A stretch of 64,000 bases of DNA from Sulfurospirillum sp. 1612. GTDB lineage: Bacteria > Campylobacterota > Campylobacteria > Campylobacterales > Sulfurospirillaceae. The stretch lies in contig NZ_CP140614.1 of the NCBI RefSeq assembly GCF_036556685.1, positions 2,108,001 to 2,172,000 on the forward strand, given 5' to 3'. Below are positions 19,553-28,449 of the stretch, piece by piece. A program made the translations under genes and the position numbers. Numbering within the stretch: the first letter of the stretch is position 1; the number at the start of each line of letters is the position of its first letter. A model generated the notes under the pieces. That model ran no database searches. It had not been told where the DNA came from and worked only from the letters and a program-made list of their open reading frames with translations.

Positions 19553-20298
19553 AAAAAAGTACTATCATGATAGTAGAGGATGAGAGTATCATCGCCCTCA
19601 ATATCAAAGAGACTCTTTTTGAATTGGGTTATGATGTCTTAGGTATCGCCACAAATATTAAAAAAGCACTCGAATTATTAGAGAAAGCTACTCCTGATCT
19701 CATATTAATGGATGTTTTTTTAAAAGATGGCGACAACGGTATTGAACTTGCCAAAATCATTAACAAAAAATATGCGATTCCCATCATCTTTCTTACTGCA
19801 AATTCTGAGCTTCAAACCATCGCTCAAGCAGGAGAGAGTTCTCCTTATGGATATCTTGTCAAACCTTTTAAAGCGACGGACTTACAAAGCAATATAGAGA
19901 TTGCCTTACAACGCTTTAGCCAAGACCAAGCGCAAAAAGATCAATTGAACAAAATTAAAAATCTCAATGATTCGTTAAAAACAAAAATTAAAAAGGATGC
20001 GACACACGCCTCCCAACTCGTCGCGCTCAAAGATGGTTATATGTTTGATAGAAAAGAAAAATCTCTTTATAATGGAGAGACGATTATCCCGCTCACACAA
20101 CGTGAGAAAAAAGTCATGGATACGCTCTGTGCCAATGTCGGGCATGTCACCTCAATTGAACAGATAGAAACCGCTGTTTGGAATGATTATCCCGCCGGTT
20201 ATGCAGCGCTTCGCTCTCTTTTATTTCGCCTTCGGTTGAAACTTCCAGAGGGGATGATTACCAATACAAGCGGTAGTGGCTACAAGATTCATCAATAA
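19549..20298 (+). CDS. OmpR-type response regulator
   Basis: The 249-residue protein has a receiver domain (residues 4-120; acidic pocket Glu10-Asp11, phospho-acceptor Asp55 in LILMDVF, conserved Lys in YLVKPFKA). A linker and a C-terminal winged helix (about 160-249; LTQREKKVMDTL ... LRSLLFRLRLKL ... SGSGYKI) follow. It is translationally coupled to the kinase. The probable DNA target is the 19-bp direct repeat found before pchA and before pchC. Pairing of a HisKA_2 kinase with an OmpR-type output is seen in Campylobacterota but is not the textbook HisKA pairing. Confidence 0.9.
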   Translation: MKKSTIMIVEDESIIALNIKETLFELGYDVLGIATNIKKALELLEKATPDLILMDVFLKDGDNGIELAKIINKKYAIPIIFLTANSELQTIAQAGESSPYGYLVKPFKATDLQSNIEIALQRFSQDQAQKDQLNKIKNLNDSLKTKIKKDATHASQLVALKDGYMFDRKEKSLYNGETIIPLTQREKKVMDTLCANVGHVTSIEQIETAVWNDYPAGYAALRSLLFRLRLKLPEGMITNTSGSGYKIHQ

Positions 20299-20311
20299 TA
20301 TTTTTTAATCA

Positions 20312-20330
20312 TTGCGATTTTTTTGCGATT
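20312..20330 (+). promoter_or_regulatory. Direct-repeat activator box upstream of pchC
   Basis: TTGCGATTTTTTTGCGATT, identical over all 19 bases to the box upstream of pchA on the other strand. Half sites are 11 bp apart, and the box ends 9 bp before the -10. Confidence 0.7.
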
Positions 20331-20339
20331 AATTCTCCT

Positions 20340-20345
20340 TATAAT
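20340..20345 (+). promoter_or_regulatory. -10 element of the pchCXF promoter
   Basis: TATAAT, 9 bp after the direct-repeat box and 42 bp before the pchC ATG. A G-containing -35 is absent and replaced by the repeat, as expected for an activator-dependent promoter. Confidence 0.6.
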
Positions 20346-20387
20346 TTTTTAACGGTTTGCAAACCGCTAATCTTAAAAGGAGATTTT

Positions 20388-20714
20388 ATGCAAAAACAAT
20401 ATAAATCTATGAGACTCCTAGCGATGGCCAGTCTAATATTTTTAGGCGTTTCTCCATCTGTAGCGAGTGAGAGATATTGGAAAGATGGGCAACAAGCTTA
20501 CACCCAAGTATGTGCTTATTGTCACAATATCGGAGTCGGTCCCGATAGTGTCAAAATCAAATTTCCTGATGATGCCGTCGCATTTCGTACCAACAACATC
20601 ATACAAGTTGTACGACATGGGCTCAATGCAATGCCAGCATTTCGAAAAACGGAAATTGATGATGCCACGTTGCGAGACTTAGCCCACGGTTTGGCCACAG
20701 GAAAAATCAAATGA
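20388..20714 (+). CDS. pchC: p-Cresol methylhydroxylase cytochrome c subunit PchC
   Basis: This is a periplasmic monohaem cytochrome c of 108 residues with a signal peptide (about 1-26, ending SVASE). Haem attachment is at CAYCH (about residue 42) and the axial Met in MPAF. It accepts electrons from the flavoprotein PchF when p-cresol is oxidised and passes them to the respiratory chain. The ATG has AAAAGGAG 7 bp upstream. It overlaps the next gene by four bases. Size, order and partner genes fit the Pseudomonas pchC. Confidence 0.85.
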   Translation: MQKQYKSMRLLAMASLIFLGVSPSVASERYWKDGQQAYTQVCAYCHNIGVGPDSVKIKFPDDAVAFRTNNIIQVVRHGLNAMPAFRKTEIDDATLRDLAHGLATGKIK

Positions 20715-21337
20715 AAACGGTCGATACAAAACGCAGATCTGTGCTCAAAGGAGCATTGGTGACACCGGCTATTATCGCACTTGGTTCTCATTTGCATGCA
20801 ACACAAAACCAACAGCAAAAAGCATTGGTTCTTCTCAATCATACTCCTTATGCATCAGCATTTTTAGAGGGTATGAAACAGGCAAATACGACAAACATCC
20901 AGGTGAAATACATCGATATTCTTCATGATTATCACACCTTTACATCGCTCATGATAACCCACTTAAAACGTGGAACTATGACATCCATCACGGGGCTTTT
21001 GAGTGAAGCGGATTATCAACTTACCTTAGCCTACTTTCAAAGTCATGGTATCAATCTCAAAGCAGAAATCTTTCACCAAGTGAGTCATAGCGGTACCCGA
21101 CACCATATTACAACAGCGCACACGGCAACGAACGTTATTTCAAATGCAAAAAGAACGTTAGACCAAAGCAATCAATGGGCTTTTTTAAGCGGTCATATCC
21201 TCAGTGGTACTAGTGCCCCTACTTCGTGCTCAACTTTCAATCATATTGACGAGCTCACCCTTTCACGAGATGAACAAGGTCATACCAATCTTATCTCATT
21301 TCTAGCAACTATTAGTAAGGAAAAACAGTATGTCTAA
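20711..21337 (+). CDS. PchX-like Tat-exported protein of unknown function
   Basis: The 208-residue protein has an N-terminal twin-arginine-type signal (KRRSVLKG at about 7-14, then a hydrophobic stretch to about residue 30). No catalytic motif is recognised; a late CSTFNH segment and several histidines are visible. It overlaps pchC by 4 bp and pchF by 8 bp, so the three are translated together. In the Pseudomonas pchACXF cluster an uncharacterised gene, pchX, occupies the same slot. Because PchF has no signal peptide yet works in the periplasm, this Tat-signalled partner could carry or mature it; this is inference. Confidence 0.65.
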   Translation: MKTVDTKRRSVLKGALVTPAIIALGSHLHATQNQQQKALVLLNHTPYASAFLEGMKQANTTNIQVKYIDILHDYHTFTSLMITHLKRGTMTSITGLLSEADYQLTLAYFQSHGINLKAEIFHQVSHSGTRHHITTAHTATNVISNAKRTLDQSNQWAFLSGHILSGTSAPTSCSTFNHIDELTLSRDEQGHTNLISFLATISKEKQYV

Positions 21338-22889
21338 ATACTTATCCCTCCCAAAAGGAGTCACAGAAGAGACTTTTACAAAAGCAATCGAAGCGTTTAA
21401 GAAAATTTTAGGTGATGAAAATGTTTTTATCAGTTCAGAAGAGCTAACACCTTATACTAAAGTCTTGGTCCCCATCAAGAAAAAAAATCATATGCCAAGT
21501 GCCGTGCTCGTACCGCATAGTGTGGAAGAAATTCAAGCCATTTTGAAAGTTTGCAACCAATACTTAATACCGATTTGGACCTTTTCTACGGGCAAAAACT
21601 TTGGTTATGGTAGCGCCATGCCAGCTAAAGCCGGTACGGCACTGATGGACTTACGTCGCATGAATAAAATCATCGAAGTCAATAAAGAGTTAGGCTATGC
21701 CCTAGTAGAACCCGGTGTCACCTACCAAATGCTACACGATTATATCAAAGAGCACAAACTGGGTTTATGGTTAAGTTGTCCCGCACCTAGTGCCATCGTC
21801 GGACCGGTGGGTAATACTATGGACCGGGGTGTTGGTTATACTCCTTATGGAGAACATTTTATGTTTCAATGCGGTATGGAAATCGTTCTAGCTGATGGTC
21901 AAGTCCTACGTACCGGTATGGGTGGCATCGAAAATTCTAACTCATGGCAAGTATTTAAATGGGGGTTTGGACCAACACTAGATGGGATTTTCACTCAATC
22001 AAATTATGGAATTTGTACCAAGATGGGATTTTGGTTGATGCCAGAACCACCGGCATTTAAACCCTTTTGTATCTCCTTTCCAAATGACTCGGATATTGTC
22101 GAAATTGTTGATACGCTAAGACCGCTACGAATCGCCAATATCATTCCAAATGCCTTTACGATTGCCAACACCAGTTATGAAGCGGCTTCAGTCGCCAATA
22201 GAAGCGACTACCACCAAGGCCCCGGATACATCACGGCAAAAGAGTTGAAAAAACTTCAAAAAGATAAAAACATGGGCGCATGGAATGTGTATGCCGCACT
22301 GTATGGTGACCCTGCTTCTATTGAACACAATTGGAAAATCGTTCAATCTGTATTTGCTAATAATAAAAAAGCGAAATTCTATACCGAAGAAGAACTAGGA
22401 GAAGATCCCATCTTCAAATATCGCGCCAAACTTATGAGAGGAGACCCGACACTCCAAGAGTTTAGTCTTTACAATTGGAAAGGCGGTGGCGGTAGTATGT
22501 GGTTTGCACCGGTTGCTCCGGCTGAGGGAAAACACACACTCATACAACAAGAATTAGCGACCAAGATTATGCACAAATATGGTTTTGATTATGTCGGTGA
22601 ATTTATAGTCGGGTGGAGAGACATGCACCACATCGTCGATTTGCTTTATAATAGAAATGACCCTGAAGAGATGCAGCGAGCCAAAGAGTGTTATATTGAA
22701 CTCGTGCAAGAGTTTGCAAAGCTTGGTTATGGAGTTTACCGTACGCACAGTGGTGCCATGACAGAAGTAGGAAACACGTATGGACCGGTCATCAAAGATG
22801 TCTTTCATAAACTCAAAAAAGCGCTTGACCCTAACAATATCTTAGCTCCTGGTAAATCGGGTATTGATTTATCAGAGTATGAGGGTTAG
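21330..22889 (+). CDS. pchF: p-Cresol methylhydroxylase flavoprotein subunit PchF
   Basis: This vanillyl-alcohol-oxidase-family flavoprotein of 519 residues hydroxylates p-cresol at the methyl group (with water as oxygen donor) to 4-hydroxybenzyl alcohol and on to 4-hydroxybenzaldehyde. The FAD-binding PCMH domain occupies about 50-240 (FSTGKNFGYGSAMP; GPVGNTMDRGVGYTPYG). Tyr381 in LYNWKGGGG lies at about the position of Tyr384, the covalent FAD attachment residue of the Pseudomonas enzyme. The C-terminus ends in DPNNILAPGKSGI. There is no signal peptide. 4-Ethylphenol methylenehydroxylase and eugenol hydroxylase are related alternatives; the linked pchC, pchX-like and pob/lig genes favour p-cresol. 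Confidence 0.88.
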   Translation: MSKYLSLPKGVTEETFTKAIEAFKKILGDENVFISSEELTPYTKVLVPIKKKNHMPSAVLVPHSVEEIQAILKVCNQYLIPIWTFSTGKNFGYGSAMPAKAGTALMDLRRMNKIIEVNKELGYALVEPGVTYQMLHDYIKEHKLGLWLSCPAPSAIVGPVGNTMDRGVGYTPYGEHFMFQCGMEIVLADGQVLRTGMGGIENSNSWQVFKWGFGPTLDGIFTQSNYGICTKMGFWLMPEPPAFKPFCISFPNDSDIVEIVDTLRPLRIANIIPNAFTIANTSYEAASVANRSDYHQGPGYITAKELKKLQKDKNMGAWNVYAALYGDPASIEHNWKIVQSVFANNKKAKFYTEEELGEDPIFKYRAKLMRGDPTLQEFSLYNWKGGGGSMWFAPVAPAEGKHTLIQQELATKIMHKYGFDYVGEFIVGWRDMHHIVDLLYNRNDPEEMQRAKECYIELVQEFAKLGYGVYRTHSGAMTEVGNTYGPVIKDVFHKLKKALDPNNILAPGKSGIDLSEYEG

Positions 22890-22906
22890 GAGCAGAAACA
22901 CTATCT

Positions 22907-22949
22907 GGCACAGAAGCACTCGCGTATCCCTCTTCTGTGCCTCTTTTTT
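22907..22949 (+). terminator. Rho-independent terminator of pchCXF
   Basis: A perfect 10-bp stem GGCACAGAAG/CTTCTGTGCC with a 15-base loop is followed by TCTTTTTT. It starts 17 bp after the pchF stop. Confidence 0.8.
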
Positions 22950-23834
22950 GCTTCCTTTACATCAGGCTCCATTTCTCTCATCAGAAGCTCTTAAAAACAC
23001 TCCTTTATCCTCTAAAAACACTATCATGATATACAAAATCAGCAAGAGAAGAACTTTAATAAAAAATTAAGAAAAAGCACTCATTTTGCTCAAAAAAGCT
23101 CTCATAAGGGGGATAAATTGACGAAAAAAAGAAAGACTTTAATCACCAATTAGCATCATTTTATCGTCTATTTTTACATCATGATAATATTTGTTGATGA
23201 CTCAGAAATATTTTTCTTTTGAAGAAATAAAATGCCTATATTATCGAGGTTTCATGAGACAATATGGCACATATTTTGCAAATATCATAAATCACAAAAT
23301 CTCTACATTGGTGTAAAAATTATCCTCTTTTATTATTATTAATGTCACCAATCTAAGCATTTATTTTTTATTTATCAAAAATAAAATTTTCCTTAGCATA
23401 TAAAGGGAAAATATAAGTTAAAGTTTATTTTATTTTTAAATATTTTTTTATAACAACCCTCCAACCTAATCTCTTTTAGGCACTTTCAGGCCATATTTTG
23501 GTCAACAAAAAATTACCAAGTCATAAATTTCACTTATTTATATTATCGATATAGTCCTATTATAAAAAGAAAAAAAGAAAAAATTTTGCTACTTTTCGTA
23601 ACGTTTTAAAGAATAAATAAAAATACTTAACACTATAAAATAGTAGTGAAAATATCCTATTTCTGAGGGATACTCCTAAAAACAAGCAATTTGAGTGACG
23701 AATAATATAAACTATTTCAAAAAAAAATATTTCACACTATAATGTTTGCTTAAGTTAAATAATGACAAAATTGTGTTGATTTCAATGCTACTTTAACTTT
23801 TTTAGTAGTATTGGATATTTTAAAGGAGTTAGAA
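22950..23834. other. Long AT-rich intergenic region before sox
   Basis: About 885 bp without a supportable gene; short open frames here have no ribosome site or recognisable product. The last 100 bp hold the likely sox promoter (TATAAT 23738-23743). An inverted pair AAGTTAAA (23752-23759) / TTTAACTT (23792-23799) in the leader could be a regulator site or RNA structure. The rest is homopolymer-rich and I see no repeat or RNA gene in it. Confidence 0.5.
23738..23743 (+). promoter_or_regulatory. Putative -10 of the sox operon
   Basis: TATAAT after an A/T-rich run, about 90 bp upstream of the soxC start. The assignment rests on position and match only. Confidence 0.4.
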
Positions 23835-25202
23835 TTGAAGGAAATCAAACAAAACAAAAATTCTTCTTCCTCTACGACAGAATTAGTACAAGAAGTTGCT
23901 AGAGATTTAGAAGAGATTCCTAAAGAGAGCAGAAGAAACTTTTTAAAAAGAGGGTTTTTCTTTTCTGTGACAGCAGCAGCTGCTTTAGGTGGTGTAGGCG
24001 CTTCAAAATTGTATGCGCAAGATCACGTAGATCCTAAAAATCTACCACCAAACAACCCTCAATGGGGTCTTAAATGGGGTAGAGATGTAAATGCAAACCC
24101 TTACGGCGTTCCATCAAAATATGAGAAAAATGTCGTCAGAAGAATGGTGCCATGGCTTACAGCCGATAAAAAAGCATCAGTCAGCTTTACTCCTTGGCAG
24201 GATTTAAAAGGTATCATCGTACCAAATGGTCTACATTTTACACGATGTCATGGTGGTGTTGTCGATATCAATCCATTGGAATGGAGACTTTTGATTCACG
24301 GTCTTGTAGATAGAGAAGTTGTTCTTACTCTAGAAGACATCAAAAGATATCCAAGTATTAGTGTGATTCATTCATTTGAATGTGCCGCTAACAATGGTAT
24401 GGAATGGAGAGGACCAGGAATCAACTCACTTCAAGCAACACACGGAATGCTCGCTTGTTCTGAATGGACCGGGGTTCCTTTGAAAGTCATACTTGATGAT
24501 ATTGGATTGAAACCTGAAGCAAAATGGATGTTCCCTGAGGGATCAGATCCTGCTGGTGTTGGTAGAAGTATTCCAATAGAAAAAGTACTCGATGATGCGA
24601 TGCTTGTTTACGCCATGAACGGTGAAGCACTCAGACCAGAACAAGGCTATCCCGTCAGATTATTCCTCCCAGGTTGGGAAGGGGTACTTCAAATCAAATG
24701 GCTCAAACGATTGAAATTTGATACAAAATCTTGGATGGTTCGAGAAGAGAGTACTAAATACACTATGCTCGAAGCTGATGGTCATGCATTGATGTATAAC
24801 TGGTCTATGGAAGCCAATTCAGTCATCACATACCCTTGCCCTGAACGTGACTTGAAAGGCGTCAAAAAAGGTATGATTATGGTTCAAGGTATTGCATGGT
24901 CAGGAAAAGGAACCATCACACATGTTGACATTTCTACTGATGGTGGTATTAACTGGAAACCAGCAAGATTCACCTCTCTTGTCTTACCGAAAGCGGTCAC
25001 GAGATTTGAAGCAGAAGTAGAATGGGACGGAAAACCGATGATGCTACAAAGTAGAACAACCGATGATACGGGATATACCCAACCAACTGCGGGACAATTA
25101 ATCGCAGCACGAGGGAAAGAGGCTGTATATCATAGAAATGCTATCCAAACCTGGGAAGTAAAAAGTAACGGGGAGGTAAACGATGTACAAATCTACTCTT
25201 AA
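23835..25202 (+). CDS. soxC: SoxC, molybdenum subunit of sulfane dehydrogenase SoxCD
   Basis: This periplasmic molybdopterin protein of the sulfite oxidase family works with SoxD to oxidise the SoxY-bound sulfane sulfur. A Tat signal (RRNFLKRG) is followed by a hydrophobic stretch ending near YAQD. The Mo-cofactor domain has the ligand Cys in SFECAANNG, and the C-terminal dimerisation domain ends near IQTWEVK. I choose the TTG at 23835: AAGGAG lies 6 bp before it, inside the frame that opens at another TTG (23811). It overlaps soxD by 20 bp. Confidence 0.92.
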   Translation: MKEIKQNKNSSSSTTELVQEVARDLEEIPKESRRNFLKRGFFFSVTAAAALGGVGASKLYAQDHVDPKNLPPNNPQWGLKWGRDVNANPYGVPSKYEKNVVRRMVPWLTADKKASVSFTPWQDLKGIIVPNGLHFTRCHGGVVDINPLEWRLLIHGLVDREVVLTLEDIKRYPSISVIHSFECAANNGMEWRGPGINSLQATHGMLACSEWTGVPLKVILDDIGLKPEAKWMFPEGSDPAGVGRSIPIEKVLDDAMLVYAMNGEALRPEQGYPVRLFLPGWEGVLQIKWLKRLKFDTKSWMVREESTKYTMLEADGHALMYNWSMEANSVITYPCPERDLKGVKKGMIMVQGIAWSGKGTITHVDISTDGGINWKPARFTSLVLPKAVTRFEAEVEWDGKPMMLQSRTTDDTGYTQPTAGQLIAARGKEAVYHRNAIQTWEVKSNGEVNDVQIYS

Positions 25203-26295
25203 AATGATCTTATTGGCAAGTTCTGCATTATTAGTGACATCATCTGTATATGCAGCAAAATTAAGTTATACGCCAGCTGATCCAAATCACTATCCATATC
25301 CTGATATTACGACAAATAAAAAAGGTCAAAAAATCGGTATTGATGGTGCGATTATCTTGAATCCCGTTATTAATGTAAAAGAAGTTTACAAATCACAATT
25401 TAGCGGCAAAAATTTTGCGCTGGGCAAAAAAGCTTCAGCAGCGACACTAAAAGCTTGGAATACTGATGTTCGACCAGATGGAAAAGGACTCCCTGATGGG
25501 TCTATGACTGTGGCTGAGGGTGCGCAAGTATTTCAAAACAAATGTGCCTCATGTCATGGTGACTTTGGTGAAGGTGTTGATAGATTCCCTGTCTTAGCAG
25601 GTGGAATCGGTACCTTAACACTCCATCCAAAAACCGGTGGTGATCCAGGTCCATTGAAAACAATCGGTAGCTACTTGCCATATATTGCACCAATTTATTG
25701 GTATATCCAAACAGCGATGCCACTATCAGCTCCTAAATCATTGACTAATAGTGAAGTATATGGAATCATTGGATATATTTTACAACTTAATGAAATCCAA
25801 GTAAACGGTAAAGATATTGAAGACGACACTGTCATTGATAGAAAGTTCATCAAAGCAGTACATTTACCTAATGAAAAAGGATTTGAATACAATAATCTTA
25901 GAAAGCCAGATACTCACAATACACGTTGTATGAAAGATTGTATCAAACCATCTATGATGACAGTAATGCACATCAAAACCGATGCGACACAAGTCGATCC
26001 AGGCTTTGGTGATGGAAGATACTATTTCCCTCCAAAAGTCAAAAAAACAGCGGCACAAATCGGGAAAAGTGTTTATGAAAATACTTGTGCGGGTTGCCAT
26101 GGTTCAGGTATTGCCGGTGCCCCAATCTTTGGAGACAAAGCGGCTTGGGCAAAAATTTCAAAGCAAGGCGTAAAAACCATATTTGCCAATGCAATTAATG
26201 GATTGAATGCCATGCCACCAAAAGGAGGAGATGCATCGCTTAGTGATGACAGCGTAAAAGATGCGGTCAGATATATGCTAGAAAAAAGTAAATAA
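25183..26295 (+). CDS. soxD: SoxD, dihaem cytochrome subunit of sulfane dehydrogenase
   Basis: This periplasmic cytochrome of 370 residues has a signal peptide to about residue 24 (VYAAK). Two haem motifs are present, CASCH (about 116) and CAGCH (about 302), and Met ligands are likely in MPLSAPK and MPPKGG. It takes the six electrons released by SoxC. GGGGAGG precedes the ATG, which lies within the end of soxC. Confidence 0.92.
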   Translation: MYKSTLKMILLASSALLVTSSVYAAKLSYTPADPNHYPYPDITTNKKGQKIGIDGAIILNPVINVKEVYKSQFSGKNFALGKKASAATLKAWNTDVRPDGKGLPDGSMTVAEGAQVFQNKCASCHGDFGEGVDRFPVLAGGIGTLTLHPKTGGDPGPLKTIGSYLPYIAPIYWYIQTAMPLSAPKSLTNSEVYGIIGYILQLNEIQVNGKDIEDDTVIDRKFIKAVHLPNEKGFEYNNLRKPDTHNTRCMKDCIKPSMMTVMHIKTDATQVDPGFGDGRYYFPPKVKKTAAQIGKSVYENTCAGCHGSGIAGAPIFGDKAAWAKISKQGVKTIFANAINGLNAMPPKGGDASLSDDSVKDAVRYMLEKSK

Positions 26296-26314
26296 ATTCA
26301 AAAAGGGAGACAAC

Positions 26315-26683
26315 ATGGATTTGATTAAGAAAATCGCAGCAGTTGCAATCGTTTCATCTCTATTTTCAACTGCAGTATTTGCAGCGGATCAGAGTGCAAT
26401 GATAAAAGAAGGGCGAAAAGTTTTTGTAACAAAAAAATTAGGAAATTGTCTGGCTTGCCATTCCGTTCAAGGTGATAATAATATCCCTCAAACCGGAAAC
26501 TTAGGACCAAAATTGGCAAACTTGGATAAATATCCAAAAGAATATTTGTTTGAGAAAATTTGGGATCCGAACAAAACAAACCCAGTAACAATTATGCCTC
26601 CAATGGGCAGAAATCACAAAATATCAAAAGAGCAAGTTAATGCTCTCGTAGCCTATTTACAAGCTACAACTAAAACAAAATAA
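26315..26683 (+). CDS. soxX: SoxX, monohaem cytochrome of SoxAX
   Basis: The 122-residue periplasmic cytochrome has a cleavable signal (to about residue 23, VFAAD), one haem motif in LACHS (CLACH, about 46) and the typical NLGPKL and MPPMGRN segments with the axial Met. It forms the SoxAX complex that attaches thiosulfate to SoxYZ. A GGGAG site precedes the ATG. soxA lies three genes downstream. Confidence 0.92.
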   Translation: MDLIKKIAAVAIVSSLFSTAVFAADQSAMIKEGRKVFVTKKLGNCLACHSVQGDNNIPQTGNLGPKLANLDKYPKEYLFEKIWDPNKTNPVTIMPPMGRNHKISKEQVNALVAYLQATTKTK

Positions 26684-26692
26684 GGAGAAAAT

Positions 26693-27148
26693 ATGGAAAG
26701 AAGAAAATTTATAGGTCTTGGGATCTCAGCTGTAGCAGTGGCTGCAATACAAACCGTCTCTAAGGCAGATTTACTAAAAACAAATCCAAAAGCATTTGAT
26801 GATACAACAACAGAGAGTGCCTTAAAAGATTTATATGGAACATCAACAACAACACAAAATGACAAAGTGAACCTAAAAGTTCCTGATATTGCTGAAAACG
26901 GCGCTGCTGTTCCTGTTACTGTCTCTACTACGATTCCAAATGTGAAAACAATGTCAGTAATCATTGATGGAAATCCTAGACCTTTAGCCGTCGCTTGGGA
27001 AATTCCAGAGGGCACACTTCCTGAATTCTCAACAAGAATCAAAATGAGAAAAACAGGTAAAGTGATCTTGGTGGTTGAAGATGCAAACGGTAAACTATTT
27101 TCTATGACAAAACAAGTCAAAGTTACTGTGGGTGGTTGTGGCGGTTGA
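26693..27148 (+). CDS. soxY: SoxY, sulfur-carrier subunit
   Basis: The 151-residue protein has a twin-arginine-like N-terminal signal (ERRKFIGLG) and ends in the swinging-arm motif VGGCGG, whose Cys carries the sulfur intermediates. It pairs with SoxZ. The start is 10 bp after soxX with AAGGAG before it. Confidence 0.95.
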   Translation: MERRKFIGLGISAVAVAAIQTVSKADLLKTNPKAFDDTTTESALKDLYGTSTTTQNDKVNLKVPDIAENGAAVPVTVSTTIPNVKTMSVIIDGNPRPLAVAWEIPEGTLPEFSTRIKMRKTGKVILVVEDANGKLFSMTKQVKVTVGGCGG

Positions 27149-27201
27149 TGCCATTTTATTGCACACACAAAAAACATTAAAATAAATAAAAGGAAAACAA
27201 T

Positions 27202-27498
27202 ATGGGAATAAAAGCAATAGCAAAAGCAAAAAATGATATAGCAACAGTAAAATTACTTGTAAAACATCCAATGAGTCCAGGATCAATTGCCGGAGGTAAA
27301 AAGCCACCGAAATTCATCACACACCTTACAGCAAAAGCGGGTTCAAGATTGGTCTATGATATGTATCCAACATCAGCAGTTTCAAAAAATCCATACATCA
27401 AATTTGCTTACAAAGGAGCAAAAAAAGGTGATGTGATTACTGTTCAATGGGTTGATAACACAGGAGCATCAGAAAAAGCAGATATTAAACTAAAATAG
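27202..27498 (+). CDS. soxZ: SoxZ, partner of the sulfur carrier
   Basis: The 98-residue immunoglobulin-like protein has no signal peptide, as usual for SoxZ, which is co-exported with Tat-targeted SoxY. Family segments are KHPMSPG and the C-terminal VQWVDNTG. AAAGGAAAA precedes the ATG, 53 bp after soxY. Confidence 0.93.
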   Translation: MGIKAIAKAKNDIATVKLLVKHPMSPGSIAGGKKPPKFITHLTAKAGSRLVYDMYPTSAVSKNPYIKFAYKGAKKGDVITVQWVDNTGASEKADIKLK

Positions 27499-27530
27499 CT
27501 ACACCAAGTTATGAATTACAAGGAGACAAC

Positions 27531-28439
27531 ATGTTAGATAAATTGATAAAGACATCTATAGCAGTCGTTACATTGGGTAGCCTCTTGTATGCGGGTACGT
27601 TTAACACTCAAGCAGAAAAAGATAGACTTGCGATGCAAAAATTCTTTTTAAAAAAGTTTGAAAATCCGTTGAAAAACAAAGCTGAATACTTTCCGTATGT
27701 CAGTGACGCTGAAATCAAAAAAAATTACATCTATCCTGTAAAATTGGAAGATTTCAAAGATGGTACGGCGGCTTGGTATCGACCGACTAAAGAACAATTA
27801 GAAGAGATCAATGCATTCCCTCCATACGACATACCGTTGGATGAAGGAAAAGAATTGTATAACAAGCCGTTTGCAAATGGTAAAACATACTCAAGTTGTT
27901 TTCCAAGTCCGGCTATTAAACAAAATTATCCTTACTTTGACACAAAAAGAAATGAAGTCATTACTATTGGTCAAGCAATCAATGAATGTCGTGTAAAAAA
28001 TGGTGAAAAACCTCTCAAATACGGTAAAGGTGATATCGCAAAAATTATTGCATACATCGCTTACGAATCAAGAGGTAAAGTCATCGATGTAAAAATTCCA
28101 AATGCTGCAGCTGAAAAAGCATATGAAGCAGGTAAAAAAGAATTTTACAAACAAAGAGGATATCTAGCTCTTAGCTGTCAAGAATGTCACGTTTTGGGTT
28201 CAGGCCAAAGAATTAGAGCAGAAGCGCTCAGTCCAACACTCGGTCAAGTCACTCACATGCCAGTTTATAGAATCAAATGGGGTGGACTTGGAACACTTCA
28301 AAGAAGACTTTCTGGTTGTGTTAGAGATACTGGTTCTGAAAAACCTAAGTTGCAATCAAAAATACTTAAAGATCTTGAGTATTTCTTAACCTATATGTCA
28401 AACGGTCTGAAATTAAACGGCCCTGACACAAGAAAATAA
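27531..28439 (+). CDS. soxA: SoxA, haem subunit of SoxAX
   Basis: The 302-residue periplasmic protein has a signal to about residue 22 and one complete haem motif, CQECH (about 217). The catalytic ligand Cys lies in SGCVRDTGSEK. The region where dihaem SoxA proteins carry their first haem has only SSCFPS, so this is the monohaem form. With SoxX it catalyses oxidative coupling of thiosulfate to SoxY. An AAGGAG site precedes the ATG. Confidence 0.93.
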   Translation: MLDKLIKTSIAVVTLGSLLYAGTFNTQAEKDRLAMQKFFLKKFENPLKNKAEYFPYVSDAEIKKNYIYPVKLEDFKDGTAAWYRPTKEQLEEINAFPPYDIPLDEGKELYNKPFANGKTYSSCFPSPAIKQNYPYFDTKRNEVITIGQAINECRVKNGEKPLKYGKGDIAKIIAYIAYESRGKVIDVKIPNAAAEKAYEAGKKEFYKQRGYLALSCQECHVLGSGQRIRAEALSPTLGQVTHMPVYRIKWGGLGTLQRRLSGCVRDTGSEKPKLQSKILKDLEYFLTYMSNGLKLNGPDTRK

Positions 28440-28449
28440 AGGAGCTAAA

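Noticed and set aside
22864..23070. Small gene after pchF
   Set aside because: The open frame overlaps the end of pchF and runs through the terminator hairpin; no ribosome site or family match.
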